This document shows, one piece after another, positions 9,515 through 17,801 of a stretch of 64,000 nt of DNA. Each line of letters starts with the position of its first letter. Position 1 is the stretch's first letter. The stretch covers positions 2,232,001 through 2,296,000 of the forward strand of contig NZ_CP161805.1 in NCBI RefSeq assembly GCF_040801785.1. The letters run 5' to 3'. Both the position numbers and the translations under genes were made by a program. The notes below the pieces were generated by a model, which was not told where the DNA came from, did no database searches, and was given only the letters and a program-made list of their open reading frames with translations. This stretch comes from Sulfitobacter sp. LCG007. Lineage in GTDB: Bacteria > Pseudomonadota > Alphaproteobacteria > Rhodobacterales > Rhodobacteraceae.

Positions 9515-9518
9515 CCGG

Positions 9519-9857
9519 CTACCCCCGAAACACCAGCGCGGCCCCGACCGCGATGAAGCAGAATCCCAGCGCCGTGGTCCAGCTGATCGGCTCTTTCAGC
9601 CAGAAGACGGAGAAGGCCACGAAGACCGCGAGCGTGATGACCTCTTGGATCGTCTTGAGCTGCGCCGCCGAATAGACTGCGTGCCCGATCCGGTTTGCCG
9701 GGACCGCAAGCATGTATTCGAAAAGCGCGATGCCCCAGCTCACGAGGATCACCAGCAGCAGCGGCGCCGCCTTGTATTTCAGATGCCCGTACCAGGCGAA
9801 CGTCATGAAGACGTTGCTGAGGCACAGCAGGAGGATAGGTGCGACATGCGGCATCAT
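9519..9857 (-). CDS. DMT-superfamily (DUF486-type) membrane protein
   Basis: A 112-residue protein with four transmembrane helices (about 5-22, 33-52, 72-90 and 93-111), matching the DUF486 group of small drug/metabolite-transporter-like proteins. Seen: [40 protein letters not shown], the family-defining [19 protein letters not shown] and the final [18 protein letters not shown]. Substrate unknown. It starts at 9857 (or the next ATG, 9854), about 70 bp after the duplicated sufB 3' end, and is followed after 4 bases by ybjQ. Confidence 0.85.
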   Translation of the reverse strand: MMPHVAPILLLCLSNVFMTFAWYGHLKYKAAPLLLVILVSWGIALFEYMLAVPANRIGHAVYSAAQLKTIQEVITLAVFVAFSVFWLKEPISWTTALGFCFIAVGAALVFRG

Positions 9858-9926
9858 CGGGAACCCGCGCGAATGAATTGGAGCACTGGGCCCGAAGGCC
9901 GGGCGTGTTGCAGGAAATCGCCGACA

Positions 9927-10105
9927 TCAGCCCACCGACCCCTCGAGCGAAATTGCCACAAGCTGCTGCGCTTCCATCGCGAATTCCATTGGCAGGGCCT
10001 GCAGCACGTCGTTGCAGAAGCCGTTGACGACCAGCGCCACCGCCTCTTCCTCGTCCATGCCGCGCGAACGGCAGTAGAAGAGCTGCTCGTCATCCACCTT
10101 CGATG
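9927..10105 (-). pseudogene. Duplicated 3' end of sufB (59 codons), diverged copy
   Basis: A second copy of the last part of sufB, coding for [20 protein letters not shown] through to [11 protein letters not shown] and its stop, lies about 440 bp downstream of the real gene. The two copies differ at about ten positions over the 178 bases, nearly all synonymous; only one residue changes (CNDV here against CKDV in the intact gene). This pattern says that the two ends evolved separately under selection in different lineages and were brought together, rather than being a fresh duplication. The upstream edge is fused to a ybjQ paralogue at CATCG (10101-10105). It has no start and is not expected to make a functional protein. 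Confidence 0.85.
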
Positions 10106-10161
10106 CCTTTGTAGGCGGTGATATTGCGCCCTTCGATGGTGTTGGTGGTGGTTAAGATCAC
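10101..10161 (-). pseudogene. Truncated 5' end of a second ybjQ gene
   Basis: Starting at a GTG (10161) that overlaps the stop of the preceding membrane gene as GTGA, the frame reads M-ILTTTNTIEGRNITAYKGI, a clear homologue of the start of the resident YbjQ ([19 protein letters not shown]). After codon 20 it is cut by the fusion to the sufB 3' copy and then hits a stop. It shows that the inserted segment came from a cluster in which the 122-residue membrane gene was followed by ybjQ in a coupled arrangement. Confidence 0.8.
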
Positions 10162-10526
10162 TCTCCGCGCTCCTTTTGCATTTTCTCAATCGCGGCCGTT
10201 TTCTTTGACTGTTCACATCGCGCGAAAGCGTATTTTACTTCCGCGTCCTGCCGCTGTGCAGCCTGAACGCGTTTGCTCAGTGTCTTGGCATGAACGAGCG
10301 AAAGCAGCGTGCTCAGCCCGAACGAAACAGTCAAAGCAATCGCCGGCAAAGGAAGACCTGTAAGCTCCGAAAGTGGCAGAGCCAAATAGGGCCCGAACCA
10401 AAACGACAACACGAACAGTACTGCGCCGCCAGCCCCAAAGATTAGTGCGGCTTCGCTGCCCGGTCGACGTCTCGCCAACCGAGCGATACGATATGCTTCC
10501 TCAACTGAAAACCTTGCTTCTTCCAT
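10158..10526 (-). CDS. Small two-helix membrane protein of unknown function inserted after sufB
   Basis: A 122-residue protein with a basic N-terminus (EEAYRIARLARRRPGSEAA), two hydrophobic segments (about 26-48 and 59-80), and a charged, probably coiled C-terminal helix (KTLSKRVQAAQRQDAEVKYA, ending in KMQKERGE). I do not recognise a family. It begins 17 bp after sufB and its stop overlaps the start of the truncated ybjQ. Its base composition looks less GC-rich than its neighbours. It is bracketed by the two sufB 3' ends, so it arrived with the donor segment. It may be functional because its own frame is intact and it remains in the operon. Confidence 0.7.
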   Translation of the reverse strand: MEEARFSVEEAYRIARLARRRPGSEAALIFGAGGAVLFVLSFWFGPYLALPLSELTGLPLPAIALTVSFGLSTLLSLVHAKTLSKRVQAAQRQDAEVKYAFARCEQSKKTAAIEKMQKERGE

Positions 10527-10543
10527 AGTTGCTGCCAGGCGGC

Positions 10544-12082
10544 TTAGCCCACCGACCCCTCGAGCGAGATCGCGACAAGCTGCTGCGCCTCCATGGCGAA
10601 TTCCATCGGCAGGGCCTGAAGCACGTCCTTGCAGAAGCCGTTGACCACCAATGCCACCGCCTCTTCCTCGTCCATGCCACGCGAACGGCAGTAGAAGAGC
10701 TGCTCGTCATCCACCTTCGATGTCGTCGCCTCGTGCTCGACCCGGCTCGAGTTGTTCTTCACCTCTATGTAGGGCACCGTATGCGCTCCGCATTCCGAGC
10801 CGATCAGAAGGCTGTCGCACTGCGTGTAGTTGCGCGAATTCTTCGCTTTCGGGTGCATCGACACCAGCCCGCGATAGGTGTTCTGCGCCTTGCCCGCCGA
10901 AATCCCCTTTGAGACGATGCGCGACTTCGTGCGCTTGCCGAGATGGATCATCTTGGTCCCGGTATCGGCCTGCTGGTGGTGGTTGGTGATCGCGATCGAG
11001 TAGAACTCGCCCTGGCTGTCGTCGCCGCGCAGGATGCAGGAGGGGTATTTCCAGGTCACGGCCGAGCCGGTCTCGACCTGGGTCCACATCACCTTCGCCC
11101 TGTCACCTCGGCAATCGGCGCGCTTGGTCACGAAGTTGTAGATCCCGCCCTTGCCGTTCTCGTCGCCGGGATACCAGTTCTGCACCGTGGAATATTTCAC
11201 CTCGGCGTCTTCCTCGATCACGATCTCGACCACGGCCGCGTGAAGCTGCGAGATGTCGCGCTGGGGCGCCGTGCAGCCTTCCAGGTAGCTTACGTAAGAG
11301 CCCTTATCTGCGATGATCAGGGTGCGTTCGAACTGACCGGTATTCTCCGCATTGATGCGGAAATAGGTCGACAGCTCCATCGGGCAGCGCACGCCCGGCG
11401 GCACGTAGACGAAGGAGCCGTCGGAGAAGACCGCCGAATTCAGCGTGGCGTAGAAATTGTCGGACACCGGCACGACCGAGCCGAGATACTTCTTCACCAG
11501 CTCGGGATGCTCGCGGATCGCCTCGGAGATCGAGCAGAAGATGACCCCGGCCTTCTTCAACTCGGCCTGAAAGGTCGTGCCGACCGACACGGAGTCAAAC
11601 ACCGCATCCACGGCGACCTTGCGGCCCTCCGCCGGCATGTCCTCTGCGCCCTCGACGCCCGCGAGGATCATCTGCTCCTTCAGCGGGATGCCGAGCTTGT
11701 CATAGGTCGCCAGCAGCTTGGGATCGACCTCGTCGAGCGACTTCGGCTTGACCTCCATCGACTTGGGCCGGGCGTAATAATACTGGTCCTGAAAGTCGAT
11801 TTCGGGATAGTCGACCATCGCCCAGTCGGGTTCCTTCTTGGTCAGCCAGCGTTCGTACGCCGCCAGCCGCCATTCGGTCATCCATTCAGGCTCGCCGTTC
11901 TTGTCCGATATCAGCCGCACGATGTCGGGCGTCAGCCCCTTGGGCGCGTAGTCCATCTCGATCTCGGTGGACCAGCCGTACTTGTACTTGCCGCCGACCT
12001 CACGGACCACATCGACCGTTTCCTGATCGACGCCCTCCTTGACCTGCGTTGCATCTGCCACCGGGTGATCGAGTGCCGCCAT
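10544..12082 (-). CDS. sufB: Fe-S scaffold subunit SufB
   Basis: Core subunit of the SufBC2D scaffold on which Fe-S clusters are built. 512 residues from the ATG at 12082, chosen because AGGAG lies about 9 bases upstream; a start 18 bp earlier would include that site. Seen: [18 protein letters not shown] near the N-terminus, [20 protein letters not shown], the [11 protein letters not shown] block, the [13 protein letters not shown] region and the C-terminal [18 protein letters not shown]. It follows the desulfurase gene by 14 bp. Its 3' end may derive from a donor because a diverged second copy of the last 59 codons lies downstream (9927-10105). Confidence 0.96.
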   Translation of the reverse strand: MAALDHPVADATQVKEGVDQETVDVVREVGGKYKYGWSTEIEMDYAPKGLTPDIVRLISDKNGEPEWMTEWRLAAYERWLTKKEPDWAMVDYPEIDFQDQYYYARPKSMEVKPKSLDEVDPKLLATYDKLGIPLKEQMILAGVEGAEDMPAEGRKVAVDAVFDSVSVGTTFQAELKKAGVIFCSISEAIREHPELVKKYLGSVVPVSDNFYATLNSAVFSDGSFVYVPPGVRCPMELSTYFRINAENTGQFERTLIIADKGSYVSYLEGCTAPQRDISQLHAAVVEIVIEEDAEVKYSTVQNWYPGDENGKGGIYNFVTKRADCRGDRAKVMWTQVETGSAVTWKYPSCILRGDDSQGEFYSIAITNHHQQADTGTKMIHLGKRTKSRIVSKGISAGKAQNTYRGLVSMHPKAKNSRNYTQCDSLLIGSECGAHTVPYIEVKNNSSRVEHEATTSKVDDEQLFYCRSRGMDEEEAVALVVNGFCKDVLQALPMEFAMEAQQLVAISLEGSVG

Positions 12083-12096
12083 GTGCGTTTCTCCTC

Positions 12097-13140
12097 TCAC
12101 GCCGCTCTGGCGCGATGTTTGCGTTCCCTGGCGCGCCAGCTTTCAGCAAAGCGCAGCACGTCGTCTTCGGTCGTCTCCAGCCCCAGCGACACACGCACCG
12201 CAGAACCGGCGGCAGTGTCGTCGAAGCCCATTGCGCTCAGCACGCGGCTTGCGCGCACCTTGCCGCTTGAACAGGCTGAACCCGCGCTGATCGCGAACCC
12301 CGCCAGATCCATCTGGATGACCTGGCTCTCGCCCTTCCAGCCCGGCGTCACGAAGCAGGACGTGTTGGGCAGGCGCGCCCGACGTTTCCCGACAAAAATA
12401 GTCGCCATGGCGTCGGCCTCAAGAGCCTTTTCTAGAATATTTCTAAGCTGCGCCACTCTTTCCCACGCGCCTTCCGCAACGTCGCGTGCCGCAGCTTCCG
12501 CCGCCGCCGCAAATCCCGCGATGCCGACAAGGTTCTCGGTGCCGGACCGGCGGCCCATCTCCTGACCGCCACCTCGGATCTGCGCCGGCACGTCCTGACC
12601 GCGTCGCAGCACCAGCGCGCCGATGCCCTTCGGGCCGCCAAGCTTGTGCGCCGAGACCAGCGCCATCCGCGCGCCGGTGGCGTTGAAATCGAGCGCAAGC
12701 TTCCCGAAGGCCTGCGTCATGTCGCTGACCGCGAGGCCCTGCGGCAGATCCTGCAACACGCCGGTTTCCGAATTTGCCAGTTGCAGGACCGATCGACCCG
12801 GCTCGTCAACATCCACGCCACCATCCGCATCCACATCGAGCATCGCGTCGACCCATGCGCCGACAGCGTCATGCTCGACCGCCGACCCGCGCAGGTCCCG
12901 TCCGGCACAGGCCAGGGCCGCAGCCTCGGTCGCGCCGGAGGTGAAAACGACATCCGCACCCTCCGCCCCCATGGCGGCAGCGATCTGGGCCCGGGCCCGC
13001 TCCAGTAGAGCCTTGGCCGCGCGTCCCTCGGCATGGACGGAAGACGGGTTGCCGACGATCTCCATGGCCCCAAGCATCGCCTGGCGCGCCTCTGGCCGCA
13101 GCGGGGTCGTGGCGTTGTGATCCAGATATACCCGGCTCAA
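12097..13140 (-). CDS. IscS/NifS-like cysteine desulfurase in the suf operon
   Basis: PLP-dependent group-I cysteine desulfurase of 347 residues, shorter than E. coli IscS (404). Seen: [19 protein letters not shown], the [13 protein letters not shown] loop, the PLP lysine at about K166 in [14 protein letters not shown], the [14 protein letters not shown] block, and the catalytic cysteine at about C290 in [16 protein letters not shown] on the long mobile loop typical of this group. It lies between iscR and sufB, as in other Rhodobacteraceae, and coexists with SufS at the operon end, giving the locus two sulfur donors. iscR ends 19 bp upstream. Confidence 0.93.
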   Translation of the reverse strand: MSRVYLDHNATTPLRPEARQAMLGAMEIVGNPSSVHAEGRAAKALLERARAQIAAAMGAEGADVVFTSGATEAAALACAGRDLRGSAVEHDAVGAWVDAMLDVDADGGVDVDEPGRSVLQLANSETGVLQDLPQGLAVSDMTQAFGKLALDFNATGARMALVSAHKLGGPKGIGALVLRRGQDVPAQIRGGGQEMGRRSGTENLVGIAGFAAAAEAAARDVAEGAWERVAQLRNILEKALEADAMATIFVGKRRARLPNTSCFVTPGWKGESQVIQMDLAGFAISAGSACSSGKVRASRVLSAMGFDDTAAGSAVRVSLGLETTEDDVLRFAESWRARERKHRARAA

Positions 13141-13159
13141 CGGATTGCCGCCCTCATGT

Positions 13160-13621
13160 TCAGGCCTCGTCGACGACGGCGAAGAGATTGGGCACCGCGG
13201 GACAGGGCGCGAGATCGTTGGCGATCACGTCGGACAGACGGGTCTGGTGCAGGAAGACGTAGACATGCGCCGACAGACCCTCCCAAAGCCGGTTGGTCAG
13301 CGATTGCGCCCGGCTCCCCGAGGTGCCGCCGGACACGCCCGCGCCGCGGTGCATCGCGCTCACCGTTTCGTCCACCGCCGCAAGGACGTCCACCACCCGG
13401 ATGTCCGACGGGCTGCGGGCCAGACGATAGCCGCCGCCGGGCCCGCGCACCGATACGACCAGCTTTGCGCGGCGCAGCTTGACGAAGAGCTGTTCGAGAT
13501 AGGGCAGCGACAGCTTCTGCCGCTCGGCGATGTCCCCGAGCGATACCAGGTCGTCCTGCGGCTGCATGGCGATGTCGGCCAGTGCCACCATCGCATAGCG
13601 TCCCTTGGTCGACAGCTTCAT
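13160..13621 (-). CDS. iscR: IscR-type Rrf2 regulator of the suf operon
   Basis: A winged-helix Rrf2 regulator of 153 residues that should repress the downstream suf genes. The DNA-binding half is canonical: MKLSTKGRYAMVALADIA, LSLPYLEQLFVKLRRAKLV and VRGPGGGYRLAR. Odd: the region that holds the three cluster cysteines in E. coli IscR reads SAMHRGAGVSGGTSGSRAQS here, with no cysteine. A single cysteine remains near the C-terminus (LAPCPAVPN). Work on Rhodobacter sphaeroides IscR describes a related unusual type lacking the classical ligand set, so this is probably a lineage trait and not a defect. The ATG at 13621 begins the conserved N-terminus; a longer upstream reading is not conserved-looking. 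Confidence 0.92.
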   Translation of the reverse strand: MKLSTKGRYAMVALADIAMQPQDDLVSLGDIAERQKLSLPYLEQLFVKLRRAKLVVSVRGPGGGYRLARSPSDIRVVDVLAAVDETVSAMHRGAGVSGGTSGSRAQSLTNRLWEGLSAHVYVFLHQTRLSDVIANDLAPCPAVPNLFAVVDEA

Positions 13622-13726
13622 TGACGACTCTCCGATTCGATCCGGGGCGCCGCCTAAAGATTGACGTCCGCCGCCGAAGTGCCTAAGTCCGTGTCTCACC
13701 CCCGCGCCCCGCGGAGGGAGAAGCAT

Positions 13727-13741
13727 TTAGAACCGTTCTAA
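13727..13741. promoter_or_regulatory. Palindromic candidate operator of the iscR-suf promoter
   Basis: TTAGAACCGTTCTAA is a perfect 7-bp inverted repeat around one base, 106 bases upstream of iscR and 60 bases upstream of the divergent hydrolase gene. Its place between the iron-sulfur operon and a divergent gene fits an iron-responsive site of the Rhodobacteraceae type, bound by IscR. The palindrome is seen; the binder is inferred. Confidence 0.55.
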
Positions 13742-13800
13742 GGTGCCCGAGCGAACTCGTCAAGAATTCCGGGCCCTCAGACCTTGTCACAGGGACATCT

Positions 13801-14451
13801 ATGCCCGAGGTCATCTTTCCCGGACCCGAAGGCCGCCTCGAAGGCCGCTACCATCCCCAGAAGGAACGCGACGCTCCCATCGCCATCGTCCTGCACCCGC
13901 ACCCGCAGTTCGGGGGCACGATGAACAATGTGGTCGTTCACCGGCTCCACTATGCATTCTACAACATGGGCTTCACGGTGCTGCGCTTCAACTTCCGAGG
14001 CGTCGGGAGGAGCCAGGGCGAATACGACCAGGGCATCGGCGAACTGAGCGACGCGGCCTCCGCGCTCGACTACCTGCAGTCGATGAACAACAATTCCAAG
14101 CATTGCTGGGTCGCGGGCTTCTCCTTCGGCGCCTGGATCGGCATGCAGCTTCTCATGCGCCGTCCCGAGATCACCGGGTTCATATCGGTCTCGCCGCCGG
14201 CGAACATGTACGACTTTTCTTTCCTTGCTCCCTGCCCGGCCTCCGGGCTGATCATCAACGGGACCGCCGATCGCGTGGCCCCGCCCGCCGATACCGAAGC
14301 GCTGGTCGGAAAGCTGCACGAGCAGAAGGGCATCACCATCACCCACCAGCAGATCGAGGGCGCGGGCCACTTCTTCGAGAACCAGCTCGATACCCTGATC
14401 GATTCCACGACCGACTACGTCAAACGCCGGCTGACCGAGTCGACCCGCTAG
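13801..14451 (+). CDS. Alpha/beta hydrolase, dienelactone-hydrolase-like
   Basis: A cytoplasmic alpha/beta hydrolase of 216 residues. Seen: the oxyanion-hole region VLHPHPQFGGTMNN, the nucleophile elbow GFSFG (S108), the acid in NGTADRVAPP (about D157) and the histidine in EGAGHFF (H190). FNFRGVGRSQG is the hallmark of the short COG2945-type hydrolases. The substrate is unknown. It is divergent from iscR and leads a short operon: a 76-residue protein starts 11 bp after its stop and an HD phosphohydrolase overlaps that. Confidence 0.88.
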   Translation: MPEVIFPGPEGRLEGRYHPQKERDAPIAIVLHPHPQFGGTMNNVVVHRLHYAFYNMGFTVLRFNFRGVGRSQGEYDQGIGELSDAASALDYLQSMNNNSKHCWVAGFSFGAWIGMQLLMRRPEITGFISVSPPANMYDFSFLAPCPASGLIINGTADRVAPPADTEALVGKLHEQKGITITHQQIEGAGHFFENQLDTLIDSTTDYVKRRLTESTR

Positions 14452-14462
14452 GAGTCGCGCGC

Positions 14463-14693
14463 ATGGGTATCCTCGAGGACATCGCCGACCAGCTTGCCGT
14501 CGAGACAATCGGAATCATCGAGAAGACCGGGGACGATTCGATCATAAGGCGGGTTGCCGACGCCCTCGGCGGCTCGTCCCAGACGATGGAAGAGGCCTAC
14601 CTGACGGCCTGCCGGGTAAGACGGGCGGAAGTGCGGGCACGCGCGATGCTGGCGCAGTACAAGGCGCAGGCACGACGCCCAGCCGATGAATGA
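14463..14693 (+). CDS. Small conserved-looking protein of unknown function
   Basis: A 76-residue, mostly helical soluble protein starting MGILEDIADQLAVETIGIIE and ending in a basic KAQARRPADE tail. I recognise no domain. It begins 11 bp after the hydrolase stop and its end overlaps the HD-domain gene by 8 bases, so it is translated as part of that operon. The tight packing and good coding character support a real gene. Confidence 0.7.
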   Translation: MGILEDIADQLAVETIGIIEKTGDDSIIRRVADALGGSSQTMEEAYLTACRVRRAEVRARAMLAQYKAQARRPADE

Positions 14694-15279
14694 CCGGATC
14701 GACGCACAGATCGCCTTCCTGAACGAGGCGGACCGCCTGAAGTCCGTGATCCGCGGCACCACCCTCTGCGACGGGTCGCGCCGCGAAAACAGTGCGGAAC
14801 ACAGCTGGCACCTGACTCTCTATGCGCTGGTGCTGGCCGATCAGGCCGGGCCGGGCGTCGATATCGGACGGGTCCTGCGGATGCTGATCCTGCATGATCT
14901 CGTTGAGATCGACGCGGGCGACAATCCGATCTTCGGAGACTTCGATCCCGCCGAGACGGCCCTGGCCGAGCAGCGCGCCGCCGACCGTATCTTCGGGCTC
15001 CTGCCGGCGGACATCGCGACGGAGTTCCGCGCGATCTGGGAGGAATTCGAGGCGGCGCGAACGCCATCGGCCCAATTCGCCAAATCGCTCGACCGGTTCC
15101 AGCCGCCGATGCAGAACCTCGCCTCGGGGGGCGGAAGCTGGGTAGAATACGGCGTGCGTTTCGAGCAGGTCGAGGCCAGGGTCGGCAGCAAGGTCGAGAT
15201 CGGCGCGCCCGCGCTCTGGAACCACGTCCGGGACCGCATCGCCGACTGGTTCCGGACCAACCGCCCCGACCGGCCCTGA
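14686..15279 (+). CDS. HD-domain phosphohydrolase (YfbR/HDDC2-like)
   Basis: A 197-residue HD-superfamily metal-dependent phosphohydrolase. Seen: AEHSWHLTLYALVLAD with the first metal histidine (about H39), LILHDLVEIDAGD with the HD pair (70-71), and the later aspartate in FAKSLDRFQPP. The closest described group acts on 5'-deoxynucleotides or related phosphates; the exact substrate is not evident. The ATG lies inside the end of the preceding small gene (8-base overlap). Confidence 0.87.
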   Translation: MNDRIDAQIAFLNEADRLKSVIRGTTLCDGSRRENSAEHSWHLTLYALVLADQAGPGVDIGRVLRMLILHDLVEIDAGDNPIFGDFDPAETALAEQRAADRIFGLLPADIATEFRAIWEEFEAARTPSAQFAKSLDRFQPPMQNLASGGGSWVEYGVRFEQVEARVGSKVEIGAPALWNHVRDRIADWFRTNRPDRP

Positions 15280-15356
15280 CGGTTCCGCCCTTCCCCGGGC
15301 GACGGATCGGCGCGCTTCGTGCGTATAACCGTCTTTCCCCCGAAGAAGGACACAGG

Positions 15357-16231
15357 ATGACGCGCGAACAAGAACCCAGGGACGCCGATCGGCGTCACCT
15401 CCTGCGGATGCTGATGGGCGCACCCGCCGCGGTACTTCCCCTTGCGGCCGCAGGGCCCCTCCGCAGCCAGACCCTTTCCGATCCCGGTCAGCTGGCGGCC
15501 AGCCTTGGACTGATATCCTCCAACGTCTGCGCGCTTGCCCCGGAAGTCACCGAGGGCCCCTACTATGTGGATCCCGGCCTTGTGCGGTCCGACATCACCG
15601 AGGGCAAGCCGGGCGTGGCGCTGCGCCTTTCACTGCAGCTGATCACTGCCGATTGCACCTCGGTTGCCGGCGCACGGGTGGACGTCTGGCATTGCGACGC
15701 TGCAGGCAACTACTCCGGCTATGAACGCCAGGGCTCGGACGGCGCTCTGGACACCTCGGGCGAGACCTTTCTGCGCGGGACCCAGATGACCGACGCCTAC
15801 GGCATCGCGACGTTCAGCACGATCTACCCGGGATGGTACCGGGGTCGCACGACGCACATCCACTACAAGATCTATCTCGACGAAAGAACCGTCCTGACCA
15901 GCCAGATATTCTTTCCCGACGCGCTCAGCGAATATCTCTACGAGAATGCTCCCGACTATCTGAGAGAAGGCAGTCGCGACACGGTCAACCGCATTGACGG
16001 CATCGCCGAACAGGCCGGACAGGGTGCCTGCTGCGCCATCCGCGAGCAGAAGGACCACTATGCCGCTGCGCTTGTCGGGGCATCGATCCCGACGCGCAAC
16101 CGTCAGAGCAGCGCGCCGGCGGCGACCGCCCGCCAGCCCCCACGGACGGCGGTCGCCCCCCGGCCCCGCCGGACAGCAGCCGGCGCGGCACGCCTGCCGC
16201 TGCCGACCTCATTCCGGGCACGGATGCGTGA
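15357..16231 (+). pseudogene. Secreted intradiol-dioxygenase-like protein with C-terminal frameshift
   Basis: The N-terminus has a twin-arginine-like signal (DRRHLLRMLMGAPAAVLPLA) followed by an intradiol ring-cleavage-type domain: CALAPEVTEGPYYVDPGLVR, VDVWHCDAAGNYSGY, the YPGWYRGRTTHIHYKIYLDE block with iron-ligand Tyr and His residues, and LTSQIFFPDALSEYLY. At GGGG (16077-16080) the frame slips. In the frame expected after one more G, the sequence continues GIDPDAQPSEQRAGGDRPPA and ends after LIPGTDA at TGA 16229-16231, a credible family tail. In the actual frame no stop occurs for about another 1 kb, running through icd out of frame to 17057. Either a true indel in a G-run or a sequence error. 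The catalytic domain itself is intact. Confidence 0.75.
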
Positions 16232-16404
16232 CTCTCGCCACTCGGACGGGGCCCCAGCACAGGGCGCCCCGACAGCGCGGCCACGCGTCGGGAACACGAC
16301 GGCGCACTTCGGTATACATTCGTATGCGATCTTCCCCGCCGGAGCGATCTGCGCTAAACCGCGCCGAGCCCGACTCGCCATGAGCCCAAGAGGAGCGTTG
16401 CCGA

Positions 16405-17619
16405 ATGACCAAGATCAAAGTCGAAAACCCCGTCGTCGAACTGGATGGGGACGAGATGACCCGGATCATCTGGGACTTCATCAAGAAGAAGCTGATCCTT
16501 CCCTATCTCGACATCGATCTGCTCTATTACGATCTCGGCATCGAGGAACGCGACCGCACCGACGACCAGATCACCGTGGACGCGGCGAACAAGATCAAGG
16601 AAGTCGGCGTCGGCGTGAAATGCGCCACCATCACCCCCGACGAGGCCCGCGTCGAGGAATTCGGCCTCAAGCGCATGTACCGCTCGCCCAACGGCACGAT
16701 CCGGAACATCCTGGGCGGGGTCATCTTCCGCGAGCCGATCATCTGCAAGAACGTCCCGCGCCTCGTGCCTGGCTGGACCCAGCCCATCGTGGTTGGCCGT
16801 CACGCCTTCGGCGACCAGTACCGCGCCACGGACTTCCGCTTTCCCGGACCGGGCAAGCTGACGATGAAGTTCGTCGGAGAGGATGGCCAGACCATCGAAC
16901 GCGAGGTCTTCGACGCCCCCGCCTCCGGTGTCGCCATGGGAATGTACAACCTCGACGAGTCGATCTACGACTTCGCCCGCGCCTCGCTGAACTACGGTCT
17001 CAACCGCGGCTACCCGGTGTATCTCTCGACCAAGAACACCATCCTCAAGGCCTATGACGGACGCTTCAAGGACATCTTCCAGGAAGTCTACGAAGCCGAG
17101 TTCGCCGACAAGTTCAAGGCCGCGAAGATCTGGTACGAACACCGCCTGATCGACGACATGGTGGCGGCGTCCATGAAGTGGTCCGGCGGCTACGTCTGGG
17201 CCTGCAAGAACTACGACGGAGACGTGCAGTCCGACACCGTCGCGCAGGGCTTCGGCTCGCTCGGCCTGATGACCTCGCAGCTGGTGACGCCCGACGGGAA
17301 GATCGTCGAGGCCGAGGCGGCGCACGGCACCGTCACCCGCCACTACCGGCAGCACCAGAAGGGCGAGCAGACCTCGACCAACTCGATCGCATCCATCTAC
17401 GCCTGGACCGGTGGCCTGAAGCATCGCGCGAAGCTCGACGGCAACGACGCGCTGTCGAATTTCGCCAACACGCTGGAAAAGGTCATCGTCCAGACCGTCG
17501 AAAGCGGTTTCATGACCAAGGACCTCGCCCTGCTCGTCGGACCAGACCAGAAATGGCTGACCACGATGGGCTTCCTCGAAAAGGTCGACGAAAACCTCGG
17601 CAAGGCGCTCGCCGGCTGA
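16405..17619 (+). CDS. icd: NADP-dependent isocitrate dehydrogenase
   Basis: Converts isocitrate to 2-oxoglutarate in the TCA cycle, making NADPH. 404 residues, the length of the eukaryote-like homodimeric subfamily used by alphaproteobacteria. Seen: [53 protein letters not shown] for substrate binding, [20 protein letters not shown] with metal-binding aspartates, and the [16 protein letters not shown] coenzyme segment. The ATG follows the displaced dioxygenase by about 170 bp and the gene ends in a strong terminator. Confidence 0.97.
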   Translation: MTKIKVENPVVELDGDEMTRIIWDFIKKKLILPYLDIDLLYYDLGIEERDRTDDQITVDAANKIKEVGVGVKCATITPDEARVEEFGLKRMYRSPNGTIRNILGGVIFREPIICKNVPRLVPGWTQPIVVGRHAFGDQYRATDFRFPGPGKLTMKFVGEDGQTIEREVFDAPASGVAMGMYNLDESIYDFARASLNYGLNRGYPVYLSTKNTILKAYDGRFKDIFQEVYEAEFADKFKAAKIWYEHRLIDDMVAASMKWSGGYVWACKNYDGDVQSDTVAQGFGSLGLMTSQLVTPDGKIVEAEAAHGTVTRHYRQHQKGEQTSTNSIASIYAWTGGLKHRAKLDGNDALSNFANTLEKVIVQTVESGFMTKDLALLVGPDQKWLTTMGFLEKVDENLGKALAG

Positions 17620-17639
17620 TCTTCCGGAAAACGCGAGAA

Positions 17640-17666
17640 GGGGCCGCTCGGACGGCCCCTTTTTTT
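17640..17666 (+). terminator. Rho-independent terminator of icd
   Basis: GGGGCCG-CTCGGA-CGGCCCC followed by seven T residues, 20 bp after the icd stop. Confidence 0.92.
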
Positions 17667-17801
17667 AGGCACGCTGCCGGCCTGGCGCCTGATCGATCCC
17701 CCATTCCGGTCAAGGCAAGGGCAGAGCGATTACTGCGCTCAACTGCTGTGGCAGCTTCGCCCTCGTCCTCCGCCAAAGCAACGCCGCGTCCGAACCACTG
17801 C

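Noticed and set aside
10213-10710. Extra short minus-strand frames around the sufB 3' end
   Set aside because: Out-of-frame readings of sufB and the 122-residue gene with no conserved content.
16232-17057. Extension of the dioxygenase frame into icd
   Set aside because: The residues are low-complexity (R/P/A-rich) and unlike any domain; icd in another frame is strongly conserved. It results from the frameshift at 16077-16080.
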